The position numbers and the translations under genes were made by a program. The notes below the pieces were generated by a model, which was not told the origin of the DNA, did no database searches, and was given only the letters and a program-made list of their open reading frames with translations. Of a stretch of 64,000 nucleotides of DNA, positions 32,901-42,659 are shown piece by piece (the first letter of the stretch is position 1; every line of letters begins with the position of its first letter). Origin of the DNA: Paroedura picta (lineage: Eukaryota > Chordata > Lepidosauria > Squamata > Gekkonidae); NCBI RefSeq assembly GCF_049243985.1, contig NC_135372.1, forward strand, positions 63,284,318-63,348,317, in the 5' to 3' direction.

Positions 32901-34840
32901 AGAGATCTCACTGTGCAAGTTGGCTTTAAATATTTTAATTGATCCACCTAGTATCTTTTTGAGACATGGAAACTACAAATGCAGCTTATCATATCAGGAC
33001 ACTGAGACCAAGGCACTCAACTATGTCTCAGAAAAATCTCCACTGAAAACCTGAACACAGAATTGGATAGTAAACTGTCATTAAATGCAGATAAGGGTCT
33101 AGCCACCCCCTTCCCCCATATGAGTTCTGTCCCAGTAACATTTGGTGCATGTTTTGGTACACATTCCTCACTGCACCCAGTAAGTGATGTAGAGAGGGAA
33201 AATGCAAATCTGGGAAACAGGCTGAGTACTAGATGCTTGGAGAGCGGGAGGCTAGAGTTTTCTCAGGTGGTCATTGGGTCTTATGTAGATCTTTGGCGTA
33301 TGGCTGTAGTGCAGTCATTTGCTGCCATGCTGTTAAATTTCTTCCTCTGGAGGCAGTGGAGGTCTGCCCAGTGTATCCTCTTCCAGCACTAATTTCGCCT
33401 CCACCATATGCTGGATGGTGGACCCAGGTTAGACATGGGGAAGTCAGAAAGGATTTGAAGCCTTTAAGTCTTGGCAAGTACATGCAGGTAGATTTTTGTG
33501 GATGTGTGTATCTTACATGGGCTCACCAAATGTTACTTTGCGTGTTGCCTCCAAGCAATCTGTGGTGCAGGAGAGGAAAAAACAAAGTCAAACAGAAACA
33601 GAGGCATGTTTAAGGTCTTCTCCATTTCCCAAGCTTGTGATTTCATTGAGGCTTATTGTGCATGGGCTTGCATTTATTTTCTCTGCCCTAAATTGACTGC
33701 TTGCATGTGCTTGTGGGTTGCTCTTTCTCTCCTCTCCACCCACACTCAGTGTTTCAGTGTGTTGTCTACGTGTCCTTCCTTATCCACTTTGATAGCTTCC
33801 TAATGAGAAGTATTTATCTTATAGGTTCTGACTCTGATAATCCATTGACAAACTTCAGATCTCGCCAGAAGAAACCTAGTGACTTGTCTAAAGCATCCAC
33901 CTTTTCCGACATTTGTCAAACTACTGAGCATGACCTTGCGAACAGGTATCTGCATTTTCCCATCACTCTTCCCTCTCCCTTCCCCCAAATACTAAGTACT
34001 GAGGTATGAAATGCACCTGATGTTTCTCCCAGACTCGTGCTTCTGATGGCACATCTGAGTCTGCAGAGGTATGGCCCAGGGCAAATCTGTCCCCACTCCA
34101 ATTGTATTACTGATAATAACCTACCATATTTGGGTACATCAAGGAGTGACTTAGTGTATTATAAAATATGGTCTGTAGAATTTAATGGTAGTACATTAGT
34201 TAGTCATAAATGCCAGTTCATTAGATAGGCAAGCAAAGCCATGTCCTGAAGATGAAAATCTGGACAGATCCAAATATATGCTTGTCATTTAACTGGGTAC
34301 CATATAAACCAATATGTTGGTGTCCTCAGCATTGGAGGTCCCCAGGGCAGCTTACCACTTTGTCCCCCCCATTCCTCCCCCCATACACTGGGTAACACTA
34401 CTGTGACTGCCAAGTCACACTCAGTTTACAGCTATGCATCAATGCCTGATGGATAATCCATAATCCTGCAAGGGAATCCATAATCTGTAATCTGTTTGTC
34501 ACTGCAGAAGCAAAGGGTTATCATTACCAGCTGGTGAGCAATGTTTGGCTTGATGGGTTGCAAATTGGGCAAGGTTTTGGATACATATTCCATGCTTGTG
34601 TTTGTATATGGGAATATATATAAGTGCAAGCAAACATTCTTTTCTCTTTGGTTTCCTCGTAGCTCATGCTCTCTTCTGGATAAAACACCCAGGGACAGAA
34701 AATCAAACCAGGTTAAAAGGGAGCAGCTGCAAAAGACACAGCATAATGGCCCTGGCCCCGTTGCCCAGGACAACACTTACAGTTTACACACGTGGTTACC
34801 ATCAAACTCGTGCACAGAGCGCCTGGATCACTTGCCTTAG
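20948..34840 (+). CDS. SSX2IP: SSX2IP, afadin- and alpha-actinin-binding protein (whole coding span)
   Basis: Thirteen coding exons join in frame to about 593 codons plus stop, close to the 614 residues of the human protein: 20948-20990, 21671-21834, 21993-22193, 23796-23906, 25620-25755, 26881-26956, 27900-28077, 29300-29450, 30568-30704, 31274-31447, 31908-32019, 33825-33945, 34663-34840. All introns are GT-AG. The middle of the protein (about residues 110-460) is rich in coiled coil. It contains conserved blocks such as [20 protein letters not shown] and QQCKEM-like [15 protein letters not shown]. Known role of the family: a centrosome and pericentriolar adaptor and adherens-junction linker binding afadin and alpha-actinin. 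The N- and C-terminal tails are the most diverged parts. The frame has no break. The 3' end faces the vitellogenin gene 18 kb away. Confidence 0.95.
21671..21834 (+). CDS. SSX2IP: SSX2IP exon 3
   Basis: TTTCCCATAG|AT ... CACG|GTAAGC. Encodes the serine-rich N-terminal segment with KKMSPSSL and [16 protein letters not shown], matching the vertebrate protein. Codon boundary at the 3' end. Confidence 0.88.
21993..22193 (+). CDS. SSX2IP: SSX2IP exon 4
   Basis: GGTAG|GAG ... AAG|GTACAG, 67 codons: [19 protein letters not shown] to [15 protein letters not shown]. The well-conserved VLNCMNELL block starts the first coiled coil. Confidence 0.93.
22225..22380 (-). repeat. MIR-like/LINE-tail repeat (reverse), diverged
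   Basis: Carries the motif TACAGCCCTGTGAAGTATAT, a diverged form of the CCCTGTGAGGTAGGT block shared with copies at 24340, 51690 and 53440. Confidence 0.45.
22380..22640 (-). mobile_element. Penelope-like (?) repeat with hammerhead-like core, copy 1
   Basis: In reverse the segment 22541-22580 reads CTGAGGA, then a perfect 5-bp stem GACCC/GGGTC closed by a GGAA loop, then AAAACGCG. This is the layout of a hammerhead ribozyme core (CUGANGA, stem II, GAAA). The G of GAAA is replaced here as expected from CpG decay. A second copy lies at 27050-27330. Such motifs are known in Penelope-like retroelements. Assignment is inferred. Confidence 0.45.
23600..23703 (+). repeat. CR1 LINE 3' end, short
   Basis: GGGGTTGGACTAGATGGCC followed by repeated TCTATGGTTCTATGAT units. 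Confidence 0.8.
23796..23906 (+). CDS. SSX2IP: SSX2IP exon 5
   Basis: AATAG|GAA ... GATGAG|GTTAGT, 37 codons: [20 protein letters not shown] to KTEKDE. Continuous coiled coil. Confidence 0.95.
24290..24480 (-). repeat. LINE/SINE tail repeat (reverse) with (ATT)n
   Basis: The (ATT)n start followed by TTTATACCCCACCTTTCTCC is the reverse of a LINE/SINE tail of the MIR-like group. Confidence 0.5.
25083..25280 (+). repeat. tRNA-derived SINE
   Basis: AGCTGTGACTCAGTGGTTGA head with a GGCTCGGTCCCTG box, then the shared body. In SSX2IP intron 5. Confidence 0.5.
25620..25755 (+). CDS. SSX2IP: SSX2IP exon 6
   Basis: TTTTTTTAG|GTG ... GATTG|GTGTGT. Encodes [10 protein letters not shown], then the nearly invariant [20 protein letters not shown] and MNKKDKK. 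Ends in phase 1. Confidence 0.96.
26881..26956 (+). CDS. SSX2IP: SSX2IP exon 7
   Basis: CCTTGTAG|CT ... GCTAG|GTAAAT. Encodes [19 protein letters not shown] and TGKTEA. Confidence 0.95.
27050..27330 (-). mobile_element. Penelope-like (?) repeat with hammerhead-like core, copy 2
   Basis: Shares the AACCCAACCTAAC start and the core with 22380-22640. In reverse: CTGAGGA at 27284-27278, stem GACC/GGTC (27276-27273 with 27267-27264) around a different loop (ATTTG), then AAAACGC. The stem is kept while the loop sequence differs from copy 1. A GACTGAGACTGA minisatellite lies at 27225-27252. Confidence 0.45.
27478..27613. mobile_element. Palindromic hAT-type MITE, 64-bp arms, 8-bp TSD
   Basis: Two 64-bp arms, each beginning CAGGGGTAGTCAAACTGC, are reverse complements with only two mismatches, around an 8-bp centre. 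The 8-bp duplication CAACAGTG flanks it at 27470-27477 and 27614-27621. It sits in SSX2IP intron 7, 286 bp before exon 8, and would form a long RNA hairpin in the pre-mRNA. Confidence 0.9.
27900..28077 (+). CDS. SSX2IP: SSX2IP exon 8
   Basis: GCTTTCAG|G ... GGAAAT|GTAAAT. Encodes [20 protein letters not shown] to [19 protein letters not shown]. The read-through past 28077 in the same frame is intron. Confidence 0.94.
28784..28916. repeat. (CCTT)n microsatellite, ~130 bp
   Basis: Long pure polypyrimidine tract on the + strand in SSX2IP intron 8, joined to an L2-type tail in reverse at 28917-29190. Confidence 0.95.
28917..29190 (-). mobile_element. LINE (L2-like) 3' end, reverse
   Basis: TTATATACCACCCTCCACAA is the reverse of a LINE tail of the TATAAAT type. 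The following 250 bp look like its 3'UTR. No coding similarity left. Confidence 0.45.
29300..29450 (+). CDS. SSX2IP: SSX2IP exon 9
   Basis: CTTACAG|GCC ... CAAG|GTAAAG. Encodes [20 protein letters not shown] and [17 protein letters not shown] to VEKLDNQ. Ends in phase 1. Confidence 0.95.
30568..30704 (+). CDS. SSX2IP: SSX2IP exon 10
   Basis: CTTGTAG|TA ... TTACAG|GTAAGC. Encodes a variable linker ([19 protein letters not shown]) then [19 protein letters not shown]. Confidence 0.94.
31274..31447 (+). CDS. SSX2IP: SSX2IP exon 11
   Basis: CTTCCTAG|CAA ... CTTGAG|GTACTC, 58 codons. Encodes [20 protein letters not shown], then the charged helix [20 protein letters not shown] and the [11 protein letters not shown] end. 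Confidence 0.96.
31908..32019 (+). CDS. SSX2IP: SSX2IP exon 12
   Basis: TTCGTAG|AGG ... TCAGGA|A with GTAAGA following 32019. Encodes [20 protein letters not shown] and a less conserved tail to SAFSG. Confidence 0.94.
32330..32525 (+). mobile_element. L2 LINE fragment, old
   Basis: Partial similarity to the L2 C-terminal block ([19 protein letters not shown]) in SSX2IP intron 12. Confidence 0.5.
33825..33945 (+). CDS. SSX2IP: SSX2IP exon 13
   Basis: CTTATAG|GT ... AACAG|GTATCT. Encodes a serine-rich C-terminal part ([35 protein letters not shown]). Confidence 0.9.
34663..34840 (+). CDS. SSX2IP: SSX2IP exon 14, last coding exon and stop
   Basis: TCCTCGTAG|CTC starts the exon and TAG ends at 34840. 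Encodes [20 protein letters not shown] to TERLDHLP. The final acidic-LP ending corresponds to the DDLP end of mammalian SSX2IP. The preceding intron phase (2) joins correctly. Confidence 0.9.
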
Positions 34841-35355
34841 ATTTTTAGCCTAGCACTCTTTATTAAGCAAATGTGCCCATCAACTTTCTGACTTTATTTG
34901 GTGAAACAGGGTGTGATGAGTAGAATTGCTTGGCGATCACAGTCATGCCGCATGTGTGGCTTTTTTAGGGTTCTCTTTCCCCTTCCCCCAGTCTTTCTAG
35001 TCTATACCTTTATGAAAGGCTATTAAAATGTTTGGGTATCTGTATAGTCTTGTGACAGAAGTCTTGGTTCTTTGACTTGGAATGTATAGGGAGCTTCTGG
35101 TAATGATATACTGTAGCCTTTTGTATTTTTTACTTCAGGCAAAAGTAGCACTTTTAACAGTAATTTATGGTAAACTCTTCACTGAAGTGAACATGGACAA
35201 TTGAAACTCTTTTCCTTCACTTGAATGTACAGTATATTGTAGAAGGTTAATGTGGCAGATTCTGTATTTATTGTGTGTATGTGCGCGCGCACACACGTGT
35301 GTATGTACAGATTACCTCTTTCATATCTGTTAAATAAAGGGCAAATCTTAGGTTG
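34841..35355 (+). other. SSX2IP: SSX2IP 3'UTR with poly(A) signals
   Basis: AATAAA at 35333-35338 predicts cleavage near 35355. A second AATAAA at 35510-35515 would extend the UTR to about 35530. Just before the first signal, 35272-35309 is a 38-nt perfectly alternating pyrimidine-purine run. Confidence 0.7.
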
Positions 35356-35985
35356 TGTCTAGAATGAAAGAGAAATGATTGTGTGACAATGCCATGAAAT
35401 GAAATGCACAGATCCCCCAAATCGTAGTATTTTACATGCCAAATATAATCTGATTTTTAAAATTGTGATGCTATGTTTACAGAAGAATGTTTGTTCCTTA
35501 AAAGTCATGAATAAAATTTTCTTAAAATGTACCTGCAAAATTAATGTAATATGTATATTCTTCAGAATGCAGAAGAAGGTTTGAGTTTTCTTGCAAATAT
35601 GGAATGCCTTGAATCGATGGTAACACATCCCCCCCCCCCCGGGTGTGTGTGCTCTTTGGCTTGCGGAAGTTCCCTACTTGGATATCAGAATCCAAAAACC
35701 CAATGGAATAACTCAAAATGAAAGAGACAAAAAAAGCATATGCCACATATCTTGGTTCAGAGATTGATCACATGCTGATAGGGCCAGATTCAGTCCCTGA
35801 CATCTCCTGGTTAAATACCTTAAATAGCAAGAGTTGGGGAAGACCTGACTAACACAAGAGCCCAGGCAGAAAATGATTATCTAAATGATGTGTTAGATTA
35901 CTAGCCTCTTACTCAGTATAACGTAACTTCATGTGTAACATGCATAAGGATATAAAACATGAAATAGATGGTTGTAGGTTTATTC

Positions 35986-36041
35986 CATATATATATATAT
36001 ATATATTCCATATATATTCCATATATATATATATATATATT
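35986..36041. repeat. (TA)n microsatellite, interrupted
   Basis: TA tracts separated by two TTCC interruptions. Confidence 0.9.
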
Positions 36042-36329
36042 GCCACAAACTTTTCTTAAGATCTAAAACATTGGCAAAAAACCCATGCATTCCAGGGAAG
36101 TCTTGGCCTACACATCATGTGTGTCAGTACCTGGCTTTCTGTTGTTTGCTCAGAAGACTGGCACCAGAGTAAGCTGATGAGACAGCTTTTAAAAAAATCA
36201 ATAGCAGAGCTAATCGTACATGCTAGATAGGTATGCTAGATAGATCATAATGCAGGAGGGACAGAATTTTGTGTTGTCAGTGAGAATGTCTTGGAAGGAG
36301 AGAAAACCAGAAAAATGAACCATGCAGAG

Positions 36330-36560
36330 TCAGAGTTCGGCAGGGCCTGTAAAATGGAGCTCTTTCGCCATGTCTTTGGTTGAGACCAGGCTTAAGATCA
36401 ATGGGCCCCTCTCAGGCTACACTATAACACTGAGCGATCCGGCCATCTTGATCCATTGGGATTAAGTTTGGTTTAGAGGGCTAGTATCTTATGTAACTTG
36501 CCTTTAGTCTTTGGAGTAAATTGGCTATAAATCTAATAAATACTACTACTACTAGTAGTA
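36330..36560 (+). mobile_element. L2 LINE 3' end (+)
   Basis: Encodes FGRACKMELFRHVFG, as in the copy at 8241, followed by 3'UTR and an (ACT/AAT)n tail. Confidence 0.65.
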
Positions 36561-36584
36561 ATAATAATAGTAATAATAATAGAT

Positions 36585-36760
36585 ATGAGGGTCCCAGACT
36601 CTTGAGGGCTTTAAAGATCAGCACCCCAAATTGTACCTGAGCCAGTCTCCAATCTGGAGCCAGTGCAGCTGCGAGAGCACAGGTTGAATATGAGCCCTTC
36701 ATTGGATCCAAGTAAAGGCCTGGGGCAGCTGCATTCAATTACTCTCACACTGAATTGGCC
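36585..36760 (-). mobile_element. L2 LINE fragment (-); left edge of the duplication lies in it
   Basis: Minus strand reads DWRLAQVQFGVLIFKALKSLG, the L2 block before the C-terminus. The duplicated segment starts inside this repeat at 36656. Confidence 0.6.
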
Positions 36761-38142
36761 GATGTGTGCTCAAGCCATCCTATAGAAATGTTTCTCATTG
36801 GCATAGCTAGTCATGAAGGTAATGGGAGGGGCAGTGTGTGACTTTGATCTTTATTTTGAGAGTAACTTGAGACCTGGTGCAAGATGTAGATGACGTTGCA
36901 TTGGCTAAGCGCAGTCACTGCAATGGTTTTGGCAGAATATTCATGTCAATGGAAAGTTGCGGTAAAAGTCTGAAATAATTGCATTTGATTTCAAAAGCAG
37001 GAACTTTACAAAATTTAGGGGACACCAGAAGTAAGTTAAAAGAGAAGACTGTCAAATACCTTTAGGATGCTTGGAAACAACATAAAAATGCAACCACATA
37101 GAGGCTCAGATAGAATGCGCACCTCACACTGGGAAAGGTGGTGGTGCAAGTGGCGTCAGTTCACAGCTGATTTATGGTGACTGGAGGATTTTCAGAATAA
37201 GAGACATTTGCAATTGTCTGCCTTTGCGTAATCTCCCATCCAAATAGTAATCAGGGCTGACCGTGCTTTGCTTCCAAGATATCAAAAGTTCAGGCTAGCT
37301 TGGGCCATCCAGGTCATGAAACTTACTGCCAAGTCTAAAAGGATTCCTGTGTGGTTAATGATTACAGGAAGACACATAAGACAAAAACGCTTTTCAGAAA
37401 AGGGGGGTTCCTAAATGAAGTTAACAGAAGAGAGCACAAACAAGTGTACACTGATATGAGTGGAAGCAAAAAGAGAATTCCGGGAGTGGATTGCTAAAAA
37501 CATTAAAACAAACAATCAGCACTTCTTCACATATATTAAGACTTTAAAGACAATGGGGATATGAGAGAGAAATACAATTATTTGCATCCCTTTTCACTAT
37601 GATAAATGGGCCACATATCCATGCAAAAGCTGTTGTTTTGGGGAAGGAGGGTCTGAAGTACTGAATTCAATTCCAGTGGTAAGATCTGAAGTTATAGGAC
37701 CGCCATACAAATTTTAAAAGCATAAGTCTCTGAATCTAGATGGTACACATTCAAAGAAATCTAATATGAAAATGTTGATAATGTCAGTAATATATGTAAT
37801 GTATATGTAATACCACTAAAATCAACACTATCAGACAACTGGAAAGTAGCAAATCTCACACTGATTTTTAAAAAGGGGTCTAAGGATCTTTAGGACATTA
37901 CAAGGCAGCCTAATATCTGGACCTTCAATTCTTAGCCTGAGGGTTGCAGCCTCACGCTGGCAGGATGAGAGAAAGCCCCTCTCTATACTCAGAAGCATCT
38001 CTTCCCCTCTTTCTCTGGTTTATGTCTGGTGCATTTTCTCTTTTGTACTGTAAGTTGATTTGGTTCTCCACTGGGGAGAAAAGTAAGATGCAAATAAACA
38101 AACTTTGTGGAGTTCTTTGAGAAGGTTAACAATCAGGTGGAC
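36656..38142. repeat. Duplicated segment A, first copy
   Basis: 1.49 kb nearly identical to 48232-49716, by eye ~98-99% with small indels. It contains an L2 piece, a reverse 5S-SINE (37137-37315) and an old CR1 fragment. The CR1 fragment carries relics of SKSHTDF-type and FFEKVNNQVDSGDPVDIIYL RT coding, interrupted by a ~170-bp insert at about 37930-38100. Confidence 0.9.
37137..37315 (-). repeat. 5S-derived SINE (reverse)
   Basis: In reverse: ATCTTGGAAGCAAAGCACGG then ACTATTTGGATGGGAG, matching the internal promoter part of 5S rRNA, followed by the AATTGCAAATGTCTCTTATT tail. Duplicated at 48713-48893. Confidence 0.65.
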
Positions 38143-38860
38143 AGTGGTGATCCAGTAGACATTATATACTTGAATTTCCAAAAGTGTTTTGACAAAGTAC
38201 CTAATTGAAGACTCTGAAGTAAGCTCAGCAGTAAGGGGGTTGGGAGTTCAATCCCAGCAGCCGGCTCAAGGTTGTGAGATTTATTATTTTCTCAGATATA
38301 AGGCATCATATAGGCATCTGCTCTGATATAATGTGGAGTTGTTCTTTGACATACCCCAAAAGGATTCAATAAACTTTCGTTTTAGAGGTCAACATGCATA
38401 AGTAAGTATTCTTACAGGTGTCATGCATTTAAATGATTGAAGAGTATCAAGTTCTTTCATAAAAAGCAACTCAAATCCCAATTTGTGTTCAAAGCTTTTG
38501 GAGATAAGTATCCAAATTAAAAATGAAGTAGCATTCACATTGTAGTAAACAAATTTGGCTGTTCAAGAAATTGACCTAGTTTAATTATTTATCAACCGAA
38601 AAAGGCAAAGTAATCTAATTTGTGTTTTTGTTCAATCCAATGATGGACAATGGGCAACTCTGTGGGGCGGATGTTCATTCCTTGTGTCAGGCTGGCTTCC
38701 TAGAAGCCTGAGGCTGGCCACTTTGGAAAACAGGACGTTGGAGGTTAGACCTTTGGTTTGATCAGTGGGGCTCTTCTTCTGAAAGGCACAGGGCAGGGGA
38801 GTATTCTATCCACAGTGAAAAACAGAATTCAAGGAACTCTCATCCCCTCCAAATCTTTTC
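38143..38860. other. Left part of the 8.9-kb segment absent from the second duplicate copy
   Basis: The old CR1 reading frame runs on to about 38205 (FDKVPN). A SINE-like scrap (CAATCCCAGCAGCCGGCTCA) follows at about 38250. The rest is unassigned. Confidence 0.5.
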
Positions 38861-38866
38861 AGTATG

Positions 38867-40831
38867 CTATTGAGTACTGAAGGGTGTGGGGACAATCCTT
38901 GGAAGTGGACAAATAAGTAATGTTGAGGAAGGACCTGAAGAAGAGCTGGAAGATGATGGGGAAATGCTCTTGTGAACATTAAATCCTTCTTCTTGAAGAT
39001 CTTGCCAGATCTTCCATTTCCCTTGGGTCTTTAACATGTTACTCCAGGAGGTTATAAAATTATTTTTGTTTCTCCTATTTTTAACATAATAAGCTGCTCT
39101 TGGAGGTTTCCACGGAGAGTTGGGGAGCACAGTAAGCTCCCACAAGAAAATCAAACTCTCAAAAGTCCCTCTCAGATCAGATGGAGATTTGACACTCGAA
39201 AGCTCCTCCACTGAAAACCTCATTGATCTCCTCTGAAATCCTTCCAGATTAAAATCGAGCAATATAGGCACTTGGTATTATATTGGTGTATAAAGCCTAC
39301 AACCTTGGTTCAAATTAGTACAATTTGTTTTAATGAAAAGCAGAAACATTGAAATCCACAGGTGATCTCTGCCGGGCAAGCCTGGTGATGACACAGGGAC
39401 ACATGTTCCGGTGTAGGGCAGCGGCCCATTTCCCAACAGGTCCTCTGGATTCTATGTGTGGTTTGGCTTCTCCAAAAGCTCAGCTAGACACAGTCTTGCA
39501 AGGCAGAAACAGGCGGTAAGCAGGGATCATGGACTCCCCTCTGCTGGCATCCTCCAAGGATTTCCACAGCCTTCAGTTGGCCAACATCCACTGGGGTCTG
39601 TCATCCACGGACTTCCACCTGAGAATTGCCACTGGCTCCCATTCATCCATCATCCATTCACGCCAGTGCGCTGCACTGAGGGCGGAAAGCCCCTCAGTAA
39701 TGGAACACCCCCATTCACACACACATTCACACACACATACTCCCCAGCTGCCATTCACCAATTTCCACCCCCTTCCACCAGCCGAGTTCTGCCACCTTCC
39801 GTCAGCTAACATCATCAGGCGCTTCTGACCATGGCACTCCACCAGCTTCGAGTTGCCAGTTACCACTGCATACACTGCCTTCTGGCACTTCTCCACTCGG
39901 CAAGATCAGCCTCCTCCTCTCTGCATTGCTTCTCCTCCTCTGCTGGCCACTTGGATCTGGGTCCCTGCCTCTGTCTGAGACAGAGAAGCAGAGAGAGAAG
40001 CAGGCCTTGAAATCCTGCCTGATAAATTAGGGGCAGTTTGACTTCAGCCAGCGGGACAATCCTCCCAAGCTCTCTTCCCTGCTCCTCGGGAGGAAGATCC
40101 CCCAACCAGTCATCCAGGGAGGGCAGCAAATGCTTCATCACAGATCCCTCAGTTTCCATGGACTCCCACCCTTCCTCCAGAACGCTTGGGGTGAATCCTT
40201 TGGGTCTCCTATCCTCCTCACAGCCCCCCTGCTCCCCACTCTTCCTCTGACTAGCCTGCCCGCCCCTGAGCTTGCCATCCTCTGAAGTGGACACTGTCCC
40301 CACGGTAACAAGGCCTCCTTGGAGAAGTGGCCCTGTGATGTCAGAAAAGAGCATGGAAATGAGCCCCTCTTCCTTCTGGCCTCCCTCCAGCAAGGACATG
40401 AGGACTCCCTTACCCCCTTCTGAGGGGAGTGTTTGGGAAGGAGGGCTGGTGGTTGGCTGATCTTGTGTGTTTGGAGTCCTCCTCTCTTCAAGAGGCCGTG
40501 GTTTCGTCCTCCACTGTCATCCCACCCCTGGGCACCACTTGAGATTCGGAAGCCTACCAATGCCACAGTATTTTCCCCTTGATCTGGCATGCCTCTGAGC
40601 TTTGACTCATTGTCACAGGGAGGCCATGACAGCTTGGACTTTCCTTTTCCTACACAGTTCTCCTGTGACTCTGTGACCATCCTGAGTTATTCCCATACAG
40701 CCTGGCAGAAAGATCAATATACCCTCCTGAATTTTCCCATTCATCTTTAGGGCAGATGACACATTTCCCAGCCATCTCACAAACAAGTGCTTGAGAAATC
40801 TCCAGGGCCCACCTGGATCATAACAAACCAA
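38867..40831 (-). other. Unrecognised region with several overlapping minus-strand open frames
   Basis: Minus-strand frames of 134, 179, 180 and 72 codons lie at 38867-39271, 39860-40399, 40138-40680 and 40613-40831. I see no known domain, and start contexts and frame changes do not form a clear gene. The stretch is GC-richer than its flanks. It could be the remains of an unclassified mobile element or of a processed sequence. No function is proposed. Confidence 0.3.
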
Positions 40832-41329
40832 TGATCACTCAATTGTAGGACAATCAAACCAAGAAACAAGACATTGAGTTGAGGCTCCAAAATTTGCTGT
40901 GATAGATGTTACTGTTTATTTAAAACAACCGCTGAAAACCAGCACTTTTCTCAAACATGGCCTGGTAAATAAAAATCAGTGTTTGCCAGGAAGATCCTAT
41001 TAAATGAAATGCATAAGTGGACCATAATTTGAAGTGGAGTTAGCTTTACAGGAAAGTAAACAGTGAGACTCTGGGGGAGAACGAGGTTATCCATTTTTAT
41101 TCGGCAACAACTTGGCCTTGTGGACAACAGGGACTGCACTTGCCATCAGCAGGCTTCAAGCTTCAGAAGAGCAGACATCACCAGCCAAGCAACACACTGT
41201 GCTAGCCAAGGGGTGTCTGGGGCCACTTGCATTCCTTTTGAAGGGATGCATGTGAAGGGGAAGAGCTCCAGCCTAACTGCCTGGACATGAACTGCATTTC
41301 TAGGGGTCCTCAGATCCCAACTGGAGCCT

Positions 41330-41500
41330 GGCATCTCTAAACCTCAATGGGGTTTGATGCTCCAGAGTCAACCCTCCAAAGCAGCCATTTTTGCCTGGGG
41401 AGATGATGCCTGAGATGAGCAGTAATTCAAGGAAATCTCCAGGTCCCACCTGGAGGTTGCCTGTCCCTGGTCTGGAAATATTCTTGAGGTTTGGAAGTGC
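41330..41500 (-). repeat. GGGTTGCCA-end repeat, partial
   Basis: Contains TCCAGGTCCCACCTGGAGGT and CAAAGCAGCCATTTTTGCC, the reverse of the family body. Confidence 0.5.
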
Positions 41501-41727
41501 GGCCTCAAAAGGGTATAATACCCTTGCAGCCACCTAAGCAGCCACATAACACCCCCTGGTCTGTTTCAGGTCAAGAAAACATTGCAGAGAGGAAGTAAGG
41601 TTGCCAGATTAGTGCAGGTTCATGTTCTGGGATTCTGCATTTCCTAGGTGTGCATAAACCTGACGGGTCATGACTATCATGCACAGAGAGGCTTCCTCTT
41701 AGGGTTGCCAAGATTGTACAATATTGA

Positions 41728-42620
41728 GGGCCATTCCGCACTCGTTCAAAATTGCACAATGGTTGCAAATTGAAATCGCTACTAATTTGCTGTTATGCAA
41801 AACGTTGTTGACAATCTGCCACACTCCTGAAACCGATCCGCAAAAAGCGCTTCATTGTAGTGCTTTCAGGGAAATCCCAAAAAGTGGATTCACCCTCCGG
41901 AAAGCGCTACACTCTTGCAAACAATCTGCAACACTAGCGGGAAAGTTCTGTGCGTTACCATTGTTGCGGTTTCTGCAAAGTCCCTCCCCCTGGCTCTCTC
42001 CTCTGATTTTCCGGCGAAGCGATTTTCACTTTTTATTTCTCTGAGCGAGTGGAGATCAACGCACCGGTGAGCCTTCATTTACCCACCAAGGCTTCCCCGG
42101 CTGCAGTCCCTCCCCGAGCTGTTTTAAGTCACCAAGCACCAAGCACCACACAGCCCCGTTTGCTGGTTTATTTTCCCTTTATTTTTCACTCTATTTTCGG
42201 CCGAAAATCACGCCCGTGCGGGGGGGGGTTTCACTCTGGGGGAGCGTGGCAACGATGAAATGGCAGCTCAAACACCACCTGCTAGCTAGATGGGTCTCTC
42301 AGTTGCAACGAATCAATGCAGATTCATTGCAACATTTTTTTTTAAAAACCTTCCTTAAAGGGAAAGGGGCTTTTCGGGAGCATGATAATGGCCGCCCATT
42401 GGCTGCTTGTTTGATTGATGGCCAGGGGCGGGACAAAGCTCGGCAATATCGCTTCCTGGCTAGCGATTTTTGCCAAGACTGGAAACCTGTGGGAAACGAT
42501 AGAAAGCAACTGGATTCCACTACAAAGGCAGGTATGCATAACGACGAATTCCACTATTTAAAATGGTGTTTTTTCGTTCCGAAACCAATTTGCAACATAG
42601 ATCCTGGTGCGGAATGGCCC
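41728..42620. mobile_element. 893-bp TIR DNA transposon, CpG-rich, no transposase
   Basis: Ends GGGCCATTCCGCAC and its exact reverse GTGCGGAATGGCCC, with further weaker pairing (TTGCAAATTG). Flanked by TGA at 41725-41727 and 42621-42623, a 3-bp duplication as made by PIF/Harbinger-type transposases, though TGA is not their usual TWA. The interior keeps many CpGs and has CCAATGG, GGGCGGGA and E-box-like motifs, and no transposase frame. Class is inferred only. Confidence 0.65.
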
Positions 42621-42659
42621 TGAATCATAGCATGGTTTCCAAGTCATGAATGTTGACCA

